Shown piece by piece: positions 34,973-45,500 of a DNA stretch of 64,000 nucleotides (position 1 is the stretch's first letter; each line of letters opens with the position of its first letter). Position numbers and translations under genes: made by a program. Below the pieces are notes generated by a model that ran no database searches, was not told the DNA's origin, and saw only the letters and a program-made list of their open reading frames with translations. The stretch comes from JAJDYQ01 sp963662865 (GTDB lineage: Bacteria; Pseudomonadota; Gammaproteobacteria; JAJDYQ01): assembly GCA_963662865.1 (NCBI GenBank), contig OY759969.1:1860001-1924000 (forward strand). The letters are read 5' to 3'.

Positions 34973-35644
34973 CTAATCCGACGCGTGACGCTGTAACAGA
35001 GTGGATAACTCCTCCATAAACGTGTGATAGCGATTGGTCAAGCGCTCCACATCATTGGAAAAGCGGTTATAAGCAACCACGGCCGGAATTGCCGCAAACA
35101 GCCCCATGGCCGTCGCAATCAGGGCTTCGGCGATTCCCGGCGCAACGCTGGCAAGGGTTGCCGTGTGCATACCGGCCAGCGAGCGAAATGAATTCATAAT
35201 GCCCCACACCGTACCGAACAGCCCGATATAAGGGCTGATAGAGCCGACCGTCGCCAGAAACGAGAGATGCATTTCCAGCGCGTCTATCTCCCTTGACAGG
35301 GCAACACGCATGGCGCGTTCCGTGCCCGCCATGGTCATTTCCGCGTGATGTCTGCGCTCTTTCAGGCGGACAAATTCGCCAAACCCGGCTTCAAATATCC
35401 CGACCAATCCGGTTGGCCGGTAACGACGCCGATGTACTTTTTCATACAACAGATTCAGGTCATCGTCTTCCCAAAACTGCTTTTCAAAGATATTGGCCTG
35501 CTTGACGGCAGCCCGCAGATCCCCCCTTTTTCTGAAAATCATGGTCCAGGAAACCACCGACATCAGCAGCAGTAACAGCATGACGAGCTGCACCAGCAAA
35601 CTCGCATTGGATAACAGATGAAATATGGACAAATCAGCCTGCAC
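34973..35644 (-). CDS. tolQ: Tol-Pal system protein TolQ
   Basis: MotA/ExbB-like membrane protein forming the proton channel with TolR. 223 residues with three membrane segments (about 13-35, 132-155 and 168-190, LIATAMGLFAAIPAVVAYNR holding the conserved Thr region). Its start overlaps the ybgC end by 11 bases, so translation is coupled. Confidence 0.96.
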   Translation of the reverse strand: MQADLSIFHLLSNASLLVQLVMLLLLLMSVVSWTMIFRKRGDLRAAVKQANIFEKQFWEDDDLNLLYEKVHRRRYRPTGLVGIFEAGFGEFVRLKERRHHAEMTMAGTERAMRVALSREIDALEMHLSFLATVGSISPYIGLFGTVWGIMNSFRSLAGMHTATLASVAPGIAEALIATAMGLFAAIPAVVAYNRFSNDVERLTNRYHTFMEELSTLLQRHASD

Positions 35645-36050
35645 TATAAATCTCCATGGCCCGCACTATACTTTTCGGTATTGCCCGGGGCTTTAGAGTA
35701 GATGCCCGCAGGCAGGCAATTTTCGCGGTTGCTGTCGTTAAAACCCGGCATTCATTTTCCAGGGCGACAATCTGCTCAAACTCGAGGCTGGCTTTCCCGA
35801 CCCCCCTGCTGATACGGGTAACCACATTCAGGCCATCATCAAGTCTGGCCGGCAGCAAATACTCCACATGAATTGAGCGCACAGCAAAAATCACATCTTC
35901 TTGAGCGATCAAATCACCCTGCTCGAAACCCAGTTCTCTCAAGGCCTCGGCCCGCCCTCGCTCAAAAAACTTCAGATAATTCGCGTAATACACAACGCCA
36001 CCGGCATCGGTGTCCTCGTAATAGACGCGCACAGCCAGAGAAAATTCCAT
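35634..36050 (-). CDS. ybgC: Tol-Pal-associated acyl-CoA thioesterase YbgC
   Basis: Hot-dog-fold thioesterase usually encoded at the head of the tol operon. 138 residues; the 4-hydroxybenzoyl-CoA thioesterase motif VYYEDTDAGGVVYYANYLKF holds the catalytic Asp. No ribosome site is evident before the ATG, but it lies 22 bases after ruvB and may rely on coupling. Confidence 0.95.
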   Translation of the reverse strand: MEFSLAVRVYYEDTDAGGVVYYANYLKFFERGRAEALRELGFEQGDLIAQEDVIFAVRSIHVEYLLPARLDDGLNVVTRISRGVGKASLEFEQIVALENECRVLTTATAKIACLRASTLKPRAIPKSIVRAMEIYSAG

Positions 36051-36072
36051 TTAATCAATGAGTCCGCAATGT

Positions 36073-37128
36073 TTACGTCGAGTGGTTTTCGTCCAGACCA
36101 TCCAATGCCGGTTGCACCACCTCAACACGGCCCGGGGCCTTCAGGCCCAGGTATTGCCACGCATTGCCAGTTGCCATACGCCCGCGCGGGGTACGCATCA
36201 AAAAACCCTGCTGGATCAGATAAGGTTCAAGGACATCCTCTATGGTACCACGCTCTTCTCCGATAGCCGCCGCCAGACTTTCCACCCCGACAGGCCCACC
36301 ATCGAATTTCCGCACAATGGTTTCGAGCAGCTTTCGGTCCATCATGTCAAAGCCATTGGCATCGACCTCCAGCATATTCAGCGCGGCATCGGCAATATCC
36401 GCCGTGACGCGGCCATCTGATCTAACCTGGGCATAGTCCCTGACCCGGCGCAGTAACCGATTGGCAATGCGAGGAGTGCCGCGTGACCTTTTGGCGATTT
36501 CACCGGCACCAGCCTGATCAATCTGCAAACCAAGTATTCCGGCGGAGCGCCGGACAATGGTCGTCAGGTCATTCACGTCATAAAATTCCAGCCGCTGGAC
36601 GATGCCGAAACGATCACGCAGCGGAGAAGTCAGCAGGCCCGCCCGCGTCGTTGCGCCGACCAGCGTAAACGGAGGAATATCGAGCTTAATCGAGCGCGCC
36701 GCCGGCCCTTCGCCAATCATAATATCGAGCTGATAGTCCTCCATGGCCGGGTACAGCACCTCTTCAACCACGGGACTCAGGCGATGAATTTCATCCACAA
36801 ACAACACATCATTAGGCTCCAGATTCGTTAGCAGGGCCGCCAGATCACCCGCCCTCTCCAGGATCGGCCCCGAGGTCTGACGCATACTCACGTCCATTTC
36901 ATTAGCAATAATATGTGCCAGGGTCGTCTTGCCCAGCCCCGGGGGGCCAAAAATCAGGACATGGTCCAATGCCTCAGCCCGTTGCCGGGCCGCCTGGATG
37001 AAAATTCCCATTTGATCGCTCACGGCCGGCTGGCCAACGTACTCCGCCAACCTTTTCGGACGAATAGCACGGTCTATCACCTCCTCATCGGAGGCCTTAT
37101 CGTCGGCGCTGACCAATCGGTCCATCAT
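36073..37128 (-). CDS. ruvB: Holliday junction branch migration ATPase RuvB
   Basis: AAA+ motor that drives Holliday junction migration with RuvA. 351 residues: Walker A FGPPGLGKTTLA, Walker B VLFVDEIHRL, sensor 1 VGATTRAG, arginine finger region LRDRFGI and a C-terminal winged helix. Two ATG codons open the frame; the first is used. The 173 bases before it show no clear gene. Confidence 0.97.
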   Translation of the reverse strand: MMDRLVSADDKASDEEVIDRAIRPKRLAEYVGQPAVSDQMGIFIQAARQRAEALDHVLIFGPPGLGKTTLAHIIANEMDVSMRQTSGPILERAGDLAALLTNLEPNDVLFVDEIHRLSPVVEEVLYPAMEDYQLDIMIGEGPAARSIKLDIPPFTLVGATTRAGLLTSPLRDRFGIVQRLEFYDVNDLTTIVRRSAGILGLQIDQAGAGEIAKRSRGTPRIANRLLRRVRDYAQVRSDGRVTADIADAALNMLEVDANGFDMMDRKLLETIVRKFDGGPVGVESLAAAIGEERGTIEDVLEPYLIQQGFLMRTPRGRMATGNAWQYLGLKAPGRVEVVQPALDGLDENHST

Positions 37129-37301
37129 GGGTAATCAGTTTGATTTTAGTCAAGCAAAGCCTGACAGCAATGCGATTTCAAGTGGTGGCTGAATATGACA
37201 GATTATGCATGGATACTTCAATCGGTAATCGGTGATTGCAGCGCCGCCCTGCCGTTCCCGGCAGGACTCACCGCCGCCGGCGCGGGATTCGAGCCGCATA
37301 C

Positions 37302-37898
37302 TCATCCCCCCAGTTGCGCCTTCAGGGCCTCGCGGATCAACTCCTCGCTGCTCATGCCTTCGCCCGCCACAACCTTCACCATCTTACCGGCATCGGCCCG
37401 CTTATAGCCCAGCGCAATCAGTGCGCTGACGGCGTCATTCATCGGACTTGCCGCCACACCGGGCGGAGCGCCGGTGGCGGGAATCAACCCATCCACCTCA
37501 CCCAGGCGGTCCTGCATCTCGACCACCAGACGCTCGGCGGTCTTTTTGCCGATACCCGGCAGACGGGTCAGGGCAGTGGCGTCACGGTTCCGCACATAAA
37601 GGGCAAAGTCGGCCGCGGATATGCCGGATAAAATAGTCAGGGCCATTTTTGGTCCGACCCCGCTGACCCTGATCAGGTTGCGAAACAGTGACCGCTCACC
37701 CTCGGTAGCAAAACCGAACAGGATATGGGCGTCATCCCGAATCGTCAGGTGCGTCAGAACCGATACCAACTCGCCCGGCTCAGGCAACTCAAAAAAGGTG
37801 GACATCGGCACCTCTATCTCGTAGCCCACGCCACCCACATCAATAAGCAGCAGCGGCGGCCGCTTGATAATCAGTTTTCCACAAAGACGGGCAATCAT
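37302..37898 (-). CDS. ruvA: Holliday junction binding protein RuvA
   Basis: Tetrameric junction-binding partner of RuvB. 198 residues: N-terminal OB domain (MIARLCGKLIIKRPPLLLID), two helix-hairpin-helix motifs (LIRVSGVGPKMALTIL and LTRLPGIGKKTAERLVVE), an acidic pin, and a C-terminal RuvB-binding domain after an Ala/Pro linker. Overlaps the ruvC stop by 4 bases. Confidence 0.97.
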   Translation of the reverse strand: MIARLCGKLIIKRPPLLLIDVGGVGYEIEVPMSTFFELPEPGELVSVLTHLTIRDDAHILFGFATEGERSLFRNLIRVSGVGPKMALTILSGISAADFALYVRNRDATALTRLPGIGKKTAERLVVEMQDRLGEVDGLIPATGAPPGVAASPMNDAVSALIALGYKRADAGKMVKVVAGEGMSSEELIREALKAQLGG

Positions 37899-38449
37899 CG
37901 ACGTTTTCTTTTATGCGCCGTAGGGCGCGAAAATTCGGCAATGCGCCCCAATGTACCGCCGATATGACCATGGCACAGTGCGACCGCCAGGGCGTCTGCT
38001 TCATCGGGTTGCAGCTCTTCCCGGCAATTCAACAGCGTCCTGACCATATGCTGAACCTGCTCCTTGGATGCACTCCCCTTGCCCACAACCGCCTGCTTGA
38101 TATGGCGCGGGGTGTATTCCGATACCGGCAGGCCCTGCATTACCGCCGCCGCTATCGCCGCACCACGCGCCTGACCCAGCTTTAACACCGAATCAAAATT
38201 GCGCTTCACAAACACCTTCTCAATGGCGACCACCTCCGGTCGATGTTCCCGAATCACCGCAGTAACCCCCGCAAAAACCAGTTTAAGCCTCTCCGGCAGA
38301 GTCTCCGCCTGCACCCTGATCGGCTCGCTGGCAACATACACACTGTGCATACCATCCGAATCAATGACCCCGTAACCGGTCACTATGGAACCGGGATCAA
38401 TTCCCAGTATTCTGATTTTCAGTTTATTGTTCTTCAAAGGCAAAGCCAT
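37895..38449 (-). CDS. ruvC: Crossover junction endodeoxyribonuclease RuvC
   Basis: Holliday junction resolvase. 184 residues: the catalytic acidic residues appear in ILGIDPGSIVTGYG (first Asp), EVVAIEKVFVKRN (Glu) and the C-terminal DEADALAVALCHGH (two Asp). A basic tail follows. First of the ruvCAB set, 85 bases after the YebC-family gene. Confidence 0.97.
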   Translation of the reverse strand: MALPLKNNKLKIRILGIDPGSIVTGYGVIDSDGMHSVYVASEPIRVQAETLPERLKLVFAGVTAVIREHRPEVVAIEKVFVKRNFDSVLKLGQARGAAIAAAVMQGLPVSEYTPRHIKQAVVGKGSASKEQVQHMVRTLLNCREELQPDEADALAVALCHGHIGGTLGRIAEFSRPTAHKRKRR

Positions 38450-38534
38450 ATGGAATTACCCCCGGAGCGGGGCGAAAATCAGCAGACAATGTACGGCGCA
38501 CAAACACCGGGGCCGAGGCATAAGACCAGCAGCC

Positions 38535-39284
38535 TCAGGCCATTGTCTCCAGGGCCTCATCCGGAATATCGGCATTTGAATAAACCTCCGACACATCATC
38601 CAGGTCCTCCAGGGTATCGATCATCCGCATCAGCTTTTCTCCGGTTTCCACATCCACTGCCGTCAGGATTTCGGCACGCATGGTCACCTCCGAGACAGCC
38701 GGCGCAAACCCGGCAGTGCTCATGGCGTCAACGACCGCCTGATATACCTCGGGCGTGGCTAAAACGTCAATAGAACCATCGTCGTTGGCGACAATATCAT
38801 CGGCCCCGACCTCCAGGGCCACTTCCATCAGCCTGTCTTCGTCCGCGCCGGGCGCGTAACTCAGGATGCCGACTTTATCGAACAGATAGGATACCGAACC
38901 ATCCGTTCCCAGATTGCCGCCCGCCTTGGTAAAGGCATGACGGATTGCAGCCACCGTGCGGTTACGATTATCCGTCAGGCAATCGGCCATGACCGCAATA
39001 CCACCGGGGCCATAACCCTCATAGCGAACCTCCTCATAGTTCGCGCCCTCCATCTCACCCGCGCCGCGCTTACAGGCCTTTTCGATCGTGTCTTTTGGCA
39101 TATTGGCGGCAAGCCCCTTGTCCGCCGCCAGCCGCAGTCGGGGATGGGCACCGGGATCAGAAGTCCCGCCTTCCCTGGCCGCTACGGTGATTTCACGGAT
39201 AAGCTTCGTCCAGAGCTTGCCCCGCTTTTTATCATTGGCCGCCTTTTTATGTTTAATGTTGGCCCATTTACTATGTCCCGCCAT
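38535..39284 (-). CDS. yebC: YebC/PmpR-family DNA-binding regulatory protein
   Basis: Starting at MAGHSKWANIKHKKAANDKK gives 249 residues, the family's usual start and length; eight in-frame codons upstream are rejected. The family motifs AREGGTSDPGAHPRLRLA and YEGYGPGGIAVMADCLTDNR are present. Members bind DNA as regulators, and related ones help ribosomes at proline runs. It is usually next to ruvC, as here. Confidence 0.95.
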   Translation of the reverse strand: MAGHSKWANIKHKKAANDKKRGKLWTKLIREITVAAREGGTSDPGAHPRLRLAADKGLAANMPKDTIEKACKRGAGEMEGANYEEVRYEGYGPGGIAVMADCLTDNRNRTVAAIRHAFTKAGGNLGTDGSVSYLFDKVGILSYAPGADEDRLMEVALEVGADDIVANDDGSIDVLATPEVYQAVVDAMSTAGFAPAVSEVTMRAEILTAVDVETGEKLMRMIDTLEDLDDVSEVYSNADIPDEALETMA

Positions 39285-39529
39285 ACCTTGAATTGCCTGA
39301 ATGACCACCGATACGACGCGATTCTAGCAGGATGTTACACATAAAGCCCGGTGATGTATGGGGCCTACCGCACAGTACCTTTTTTCAGGCAGTCAGACTC
39401 ACCCTTGAACGGCTGCCTGCTTGAAGTCGATAAGGCGTTAGCCGGAAACCCCGCTGAAAAAACAACAGGGCGGCTGGTATTACAGCAATAGCCGCCGGGA
39501 GCGATGCCCCGCGGCGGCCATACCGGAAA
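39285..39529. other. Gap after the giant gene, with a GC-rich hairpin
   Basis: 245 bases between the giant gene's stop and the YebC-family gene. Minus-strand GCCGCCG (39512-39518 side) and CGGCGGC (39491-39497 side) can form a strong 7-bp-plus stem but no T run follows, so it is not a classical terminator. No gene is visible. Confidence 0.45.
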
Positions 39530-42500
39530 CTACCAGCGCAGCTTCCACTGTGCGCCGATGCCGTGGTTGGTTTTGCCTTCACCGTCCCGGCGGCGCAGCG
39601 CCTTGATGTCCAGTTCGGTATCCAGGGTGCCCGGTGCCGACAACAGGCGCCAGCCCAGGGTCAGGTCGTGCCCGGCATCGGACGACGACAGGCCCGCATA
39701 CGGGATGCCGGTGGCGCCGTCATTCAGGGCCAGGCCCCACTCGCCCTCCAGGCTCCAGCGACCGGAGGCCGGGCCGGGTTGCGATGAATCCTCCTCCAGT
39801 GCATCCGATAGCGAATCCGACAACAGCCGATCCAGGCCACCCGAGGCCGCGGCGGTGCCGTATTCCTGACGCACACTCAGCGACGGCCCATGAGCGGAAC
39901 CCGGCTGCCGGTCGTAGCGCAGCGAACCGGATACGCCCCATTCACGCCGTTCGGCGGCCTCATGGTCCAGCAGGCGTCGGCCACGCAGGTCAATCGTTAA
40001 TCCTTTGGAAGGCAACTGCCAACTGATGCCGCCGCCCAGTTCCACGCCCAGGCCGTCGCTGGTATCGCCGCCGTCATAGCGCATCCCCAACTCCAGTTCC
40101 GGAATCAACCGGCCACCGTCCGCCTGTGGCATCTGCCAGGACCACTCCAGACCCATTCGGAAACGCTTTGTGTTCGATGTCAGGCCCAACACACCGTCGG
40201 CATCGTCCGACTCAATACGCGCCAGCGCCGCATCCGAGATCAGCGTCAGCGTCAGGCCGCCCTCTTCTATCGGGCGCTCCAGCAACGTGCCGCGTACACC
40301 GGCCGAGGCCGATAGCTGATTAATGTCATGCCTCGAATCAGCCGAGATCGAACTCTGCTCCAGGTTGCCAAGGCCATAACTCGCCGCCGCCCATAGCTGC
40401 AATCTCTCGGTTACATTGTGTCGGATATACGGCAGCAGCGACGCCAGCGTGCTCGACAATTCGCCCTGTGCACTCGCTCCGCTCCAGTCTCCCGTGCCTT
40501 CGCTGTATGACAGCGCCAGACCCAGCAGCGTCCGTCCGTTGTCGCTGTCTACGCCCAGCATGCCGGTCGCCACCTCGCCATCCACCGTGACGCCGTCCTG
40601 TCCATCCTCGTAGCGCGAATAGGACGCCTGACCCCACACCGAAACCCCGTTCTCCCCGCCACGGTGCACAAAGCGGCTGCCGCGCAGCATATCGCGCAGC
40701 GACAGTGTCCTGGACAGATTCAATAGCCGATCAACCGAACCGGCGCCCAGGCCATCACCGCCGCCGCCCTGACCGAAGCCGTCCGCCGCATATCCCGTGC
40801 CGGTTGCATTACCGCCCCCATGCAGCGCTCGACCAGAGGACAGGCCGCTCACATTGCCCGACAGCCCCGCTTGATCGGCCACCGAAAAGCGGTAATCCAG
40901 GCCGCCCAGCATATGCTCTACCGCCGTCAGACCGAAGCGTGGCAGCCAGGCTTCCTGTGCCGCCTGCATCTCCTGCATCGCCCCCGTACCGACCGGTGGC
41001 GTGTCGTTGTCGGTGATCGTCAGTGTGTGCACACCACGACCGGTGCCCACCGTGTAACCCGAACCTGCGGTCAGGTTCAGTATGACCGTCTCGCTGCCCT
41101 CTTGTTGTGTGCTGTCATCGGTGATGGCCACGGGAATATTAACGCTGGACGCGCTCGCAGACGCCACGACCGTGCCGGTCAGCGTGGTGTAGTCGTCGCC
41201 GGGTGTCGCCGTGCTGGCAACAACGTCCACCGTGTAGCTGATCGTGGTGTTCGCGGTCGGCACCGGACTTAGATTGACCACTACGTTGTGTGTGCCCGAA
41301 CCCTCGTTTGCCATGGACGTGTCAGCCGCGAAGCTCGCTACCGGCAAGTCCGGCAAGTCATTGTCGGTAATGGTCAGTGTGTGCACACGGTCGCTGCCCA
41401 CCGTGTAACCCGTGCCGGTGCCCAGAATCAGTATCACCGTCTCGCTGCCCTCTTGTGTGCTGTCCTCGGTGATGGTCACGGGAATCTCGACGCTGGACGC
41501 ACTCGCAGACGCCACGACCGTGCCGGTCAGCGCGGTGTAGTCGGCGCCGGGTGTCGCTGTGCCGGCCACCGTGTAGCTGATCGTGGTGGCCGTGGTCGGC
41601 ACCGGGCTTAGATCGACCACCACGTTGTAGGTACCCGATCCTTCGTTGGTGGTGAAGCTGGCCACGGCGAACGAGGCGACCGGTTCGTCGTCGTCGGTGA
41701 CCGTGACTGCCACCGTGGCTATGGCCAGACCATCCGGGTAATTCGCACTGTCGCCGTCGCCGCTTTCTATACTATGGCTGATGGTCGCCGTGCGGTTACC
41801 GCCAACGTTGTCGTTGACGCCCGTCACCGTCACGGTCTGTACCCTATTCCAGTTGCCCGCCGCGAACGTCAGGCTGGCTGGGCTCACGGTCGCCGCACTG
41901 GTCGTGCCGGAGGCCACCGTAATCACCACATTGCCGGCTGGTTGTGTGTCCAGCACCAGGGTGTACCTGTCTATACCGCCAGACTCAGCGACCGTTATGC
42001 CGGCCATGGCCGCGCTGACGGTGACGCCCGCCGTGTCGTTGTCGGCGATCGTCAGTGTGTGCACACGATCGGTGCCCACCGTGTAACCCGAACCTGCGGC
42101 CAGGTTCAGTATGACCGTCTCGCTGGTCTCGTCCACGCTGTCGTCGGTGATGGCCACCGAAATATTAACGCTGGATGCGTCCACGGACGCCACGACCGTG
42201 CCGGTCAGCGTGGTATAGTCGGTGCCGGGTGTCGCTGTGCTGGCACTGTCCACCGTGTAGGTGATCGTGGTGGCCACGGCTGGCGCCGGACTCAGATCGA
42301 CCACTACGTTGTACGTGCCCGAGCCTTCGTTGGTGGTGAAGCTGGTCACGGCGAATGAGGCGACCGGCAGGTCATCGTCGTCGATCGTCACTACCACTGC
42401 ACCCGTTACCCCGCTATAGGCTGTTGTGCCCGAGGCCGTGTGCATCAGCGTCACTGTGTCGTCCGCTGCGTCGGCGTCCTGATCTGCTGTCACCATCACC

Positions 42501-45500
42501 GTCTGTACCGTGTCCCAGTCGGTCATCGTGAACGTCAGACTGGTTTCGTCCGGCGTCAGGTCGGTGCCGGAGTGACCGGTGACTGTCACCGTGACAGCCG
42601 CCGTCGGGGCGGTGGCCAGGGATACCGGGTAACCGACACTGGCACCTTCAGTGACCGTCAGGGTCGGCGGCAGTACGATGGCCGGTTGTTCCATGATGGT
42701 GAAGGCCAGGCTGCCCGTGCCGGCGCCGCCGCCGCCCAGGCCGCTGCCGGAGTTGCTGTCCAGGGTGCCCAGGGCGATGGTGATGGTCTCGCCGGTGTCG
42801 GATGTGCCGTCAACCTGCACGGCCAGGGCCAGGGTGGCGGTGGCCGCAGCCGGGCCGGTAAATGTCACCATGCCGGCGGTGGCGCTGTTCGGGATGTCGT
42901 AGGCGATGTTGTCCGCCGGGGTGCCGGTCAGGGTGTAGTCCGTGCCCCGTGTCGCGTTGCCGCCCAGGGTCAGCGGCACGGCCAGGCTTTCTCCGGCGAC
43001 CAGGGCGCGGTCCAGGGTGACCATGAGGTTGCGGGTGACGCCCTCACTGATATTGCCCGCCGTGCCCGTCAGGGTCACCGTGGTGGCGTCGTCGTCGGTC
43101 ACTCCGACCATGGCCGAGGACGGCATACCGACGGTGTAACCGGTGCCGTCCGCTATGGTTACCGTGATGGTGCCGTTGGTCTCGTCGGTGCTGTCGGTCT
43201 GTGTGGGGATTTCAACGGTGGCCGTGGTGGCTCCGGACAGGGTGACCATGTTATCGCCTTCGTCGCCTGAGTCCAGATAATCACCGGCGGCGGCGTCCGC
43301 TACGGTCAGGTCAATCATCAGGGCGCTGCCCGGAACTCGATTGGCCGTCACGGTGAAGGTCGCGGAACTGCCTTCGGTGACGGCAGTTCCGCCGGTGATG
43401 CTGATGAGCAGCGGGTCTTCGATGCGGAAGTCGTCCAGGCTGTCTGTGCCGCTGGCGCCGCCGTCCAGGCCGGTGCCGGAGTCGCCGTCCAGGGTGCCCA
43501 GGCCGATGATGACTGTCTCGCCGCTGGCTTCAACATCGCTGTCGGGGGTCGCGCTCAGGGTCAGGGTGGCGCTGGTGGCCGATGGGCCGGTAAAGGTCAC
43601 CATGCCTGTGGCGCTGTCCAGGCCGGTGTAGGCGACGCCTTGCGCCATGGTGCCGGTGACGGTGTAGTCCGTGCCCGGTGTCGCCGCGCCGCCAAAGGTC
43701 AGCGGCACCGGCAGCGCCTCGCCCTCGGCCAGGGCGCGGCTCAGGGTGACGGTGATTGCTTTGGCGGCGCCTTCCATGACGTTGCCTGCGGTTCCCGCCA
43801 GGGTCACTGTGGTGGCGTCGTCGTCGGTTACCGTCGCTGTCACTGAGACCGGGGCGAGTGCGTTGTATAGGGCATCGCCCGTGGAGTTGATGGCGTGGGT
43901 AATGGTCACTTGCTGATTGGCGGCGTCGGCGTTGTTATCCAGCCCGGCGACGGTGATGGTCTGGACCGTGTCCCAGTTGGTGGCGGTGAAGGTCAGGCTG
44001 CCGCTGACTATGGCGGTGTCCGTCATGCCTGAGGTGGGCGTGATGGTGACGTTTGCGGTCGGTTGGGTGGCCAGCATCACGCCGTATTCGTCCGTGCCGC
44101 CGTTTTCGGTGAGCGTGGTGGCGTCGTTCGTTTCGGTGATGGTCACGCCCGCCGTGTCGTCGTCGGTGATGGTGAAGGTGACGCGGTTGGCGGTTGGGGA
44201 GATGACGACGTCGGGAGGGGTACTTGAGGTACTCCGTCGCAAGGTCAGGGTCACGGTCTGGTCCAGCTCGTCCACTGTGTCGCCGTTTATCCGAATCTTG
44301 CGCTGAAAGCTGCGGAGATTGGGGACAAGAACAGTCGGGTCATCTACACCCGACGAGCACTCGGCTAAAGCTTCAGCGTTGGTGTTAATGGCTGTTGCAC
44401 TATTATCGGGGTCGGTGTACCGCCAGTCGGCACTGTCGCCAAGGGTGGCGGTGCCGCTCAGACATATCTCGATTCCGAACCCCGCATTCGGACGTGGCGG
44501 GTCGATGGTTATCGTCACGGTCGCGCCGTCGGTAATGTCGGAATCGCCCTCGGCGGCCATGGTGCGGTCCAGGCTGATTGATAGGGTGTGGACGGCGGCA
44601 TCGCCTACCATCACGTCGAAGGTATTGTCGCTGGCGTGCGGGTCGGCGCCGCCGCCGACATTGGTGGCCCGGCTGGCGAGGTCAAAGCCGTTGGCGCTGT
44701 CGTCGTTCGGGCCCAGTGCGATGGTGTAGGTCTCGGTGCCGCCGCCCTCGGCGGTGTCGTCGAGCGTCGTGGTCAGCACCAGGGTGGCGGTCTCGGCGCC
44801 TGCGCCTGCAAAGCTCAGCAACGGGGTGGCCGTGGCCTCTGCCGACAGGGTGACGCCGGTGCCGGCGGCTGCCAGGCTCCAGTCGTCTGTGGTGACTCCG
44901 GTGCCGCCGATTGACAGTGGCACGTCGATGATTTCGCCGGCTGTCAGTGCCCGACTCAGGGCGATGGTGAAACCCACTGTGCCGCCTTCGTCAATGGCGC
45001 CGGTGCCGCCGGTGCGGGTCAGGGAGACGACCGTGGGGTCGTCGTCGGTGATGGTGTAGGTGACGCGGTTGGCGTCCGGGTCGATAATGATGCTGGCGGG
45101 GGTGACGCCGCCAATCCGGCCCAAGGTTATTTGCAGTGTCTCGTCGGTTTCATCCACCGTGTCGCCTCTGGCGCGGACCCTGCCTATACGGCTGGGCCCG
45201 CTCGAAAACAAGGTTTCTAGATTTATGACGTGATTAAGGGCTAGAGTCGGAACAAAGGGGAACAGGACGTCTGTGAGGGCGAGACCGGTACTACCTGACA
45301 CATCCAAACGGACAAACCCTGTCGCACCCGGCGGGTCGATGGTCAACGTCACGGTCGCACCGTCGCTCAAACCGGAATCGCCTTCGGCTCCCATTGCGGA
45401 GTCGATACTGAGCGACAAGACGTTGGCGTCGTCGTCAATGACCTGGACCGAGGCCGAATTCTGGGAGGGGGACACGGTGTGGGCGATGGTGCCGAGCAAG

